This document shows, one piece after another, positions 5,992 to 6,283 of a stretch of 6,283 bases of DNA. The notes under the pieces were generated by a model. The model worked only from the letters and a program-made list of their open reading frames with translations, made no database searches and was not told the origin of the DNA. Position 1 is the first letter of the stretch. Every line of letters starts with the position of its first letter. Origin of the DNA: Candidatus Bathyarchaeota archaeon (GTDB lineage: Archaea > Thermoproteota > Bathyarchaeia > Bathyarchaeales > Bathycorpusculaceae); NCBI GenBank assembly GCA_016649625.1, contig JAENXI010000055.1, forward strand, positions 1 through 6,283, in the 5' to 3' direction. Made by a program: the position numbers and the translations under genes.

Positions 5992-6262
5992 ATAGAGTAT
6001 ATTACGAATTTTTACTTTTTCTTATTTTCTGTAGTTCTTATTTCATTTTCAGGAGTATTGCTTCCAGGACCTTTATTTGCAGTTACAATGAAAAGAGCAA
6101 CAGAGAGAAAAACTGCAGGATTGCTTATTGCGCTTGGGCATGGTGTTGTTGAGATTCCATTGATATTTTTAATATATTTTTGGCTAAGTCAATTTGTTAT
6201 TCCTGATTTTGTTTCAATAACTATTGGACTTGTTGGCGGGTTTTTAATGATATATATGGGGA
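5992..6262 (+). CDS. LysE-family translocator, N-terminal part (3' end missing)
   Basis: These are inner-membrane exporters of amino acids or related small molecules (family-level role; the substrate cannot be told). The 90 codons before the adapter give MEYI (with ATA read as Met), a first hydrophobic helix (about 4-24), the family signature LPGPLFAV (about 23-30), a basic loop KRATERKTA (33-41), a second helix opening with the GHG-x2-E motif (about 48-54) and running into LIFLIYFW, and a third helix starting near FVSITIGLVGGF. Full family members have about 200 residues and five to six helices, so more than half is missing. The frame is closed upstream by TAG at 5959-5961, and the only plausible initiation point is ATA 5992 behind GGAGGT. 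The last six codons of the apparent frame come from library adapter and must not be translated. It sits 100 nt after tsr3 with a dyad in the gap, so it is likely separately transcribed. Confidence 0.87.
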
Positions 6263-6283
6263 CTGTCTCTTATACACATCTGA
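6263..6283. other. Nextera/Tn5 adapter contamination at the contig end
   Basis: Bases 6263-6281 are CTGTCTCTTATACACATCT, the 19-bp Tn5 mosaic end as read through from an insert. The two following bases, GA, continue as the Nextera read-1 side adapter does, not as the read-2 side (CC). This is a sequencing-library artefact that survived trimming and assembly. Confidence 0.97.

Noticed and set aside
6263..6283. Apparent continuation of the exporter as VSYTHL.
   Set aside because: These codons are the translated Tn5 mosaic end and adapter, not genomic sequence.

Overview
This looks like a fragment of a low-GC archaeal genome. The lines of evidence are a membrane-anchored LonB-type Lon protease with two transmembrane helices between Walker A and Walker B, a Tsr3-type rRNA aminocarboxypropyl transferase (a family of archaea and eukaryotes), a stand-alone Lrp/AsnC ligand-binding (RAM) domain, and Shine-Dalgarno sites of the AGGTGA/GGAGG type. 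The spacers are far more AT-rich than the genes and two are long. The lineage cannot be fixed from the sequence. An Asgard-like archaeon is my guess, from general recollection of the LonB insert region, and methanobacterial or other AT-rich archaea are not excluded.

Layout, all on the + strand. 1-296 is AT-rich spacer. 297-464 is a probable small membrane protein (55 aa) with a basic N-terminus and a perfect GxxxGxxxGxxxG glycine zipper; an A8/T8 hairpin terminator candidate follows. 731-2959 is lonB, probably starting at a TTG behind a GGAG site rather than at the longer TTG at 692. 2960-3439 is gene-poor AT-rich spacer. 3440-3697 is the small RAM-domain protein. 3830-5380 is a bifunctional NAD(P)HX epimerase/dehydratase (nnr). 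5364-5891 is tsr3, overlapping nnr by 17 nt. 5992-6262 is the first 90 codons of a LysE-family exporter that appears to use an ATA start codon behind a near-perfect GGAGGT. The last 21 bases (6263-6283) are Nextera/Tn5 library adapter, not genome.

Functionally these are mostly housekeeping and maintenance genes: membrane proteolysis (LonB), repair of hydrated NAD(P)H (Nnr), small-subunit rRNA modification (Tsr3), plus a small-molecule sensor-like domain and an exporter. Only nnr-tsr3 shows clear translational coupling. I saw no CRISPR array, transposon, tRNA or rRNA gene. The items most worth a second look are the unannotated glycine-zipper small protein, the ATA start, the LonA-like GPSAG active-site motif and Trp-rich insert in LonB, and the adapter at the contig end.
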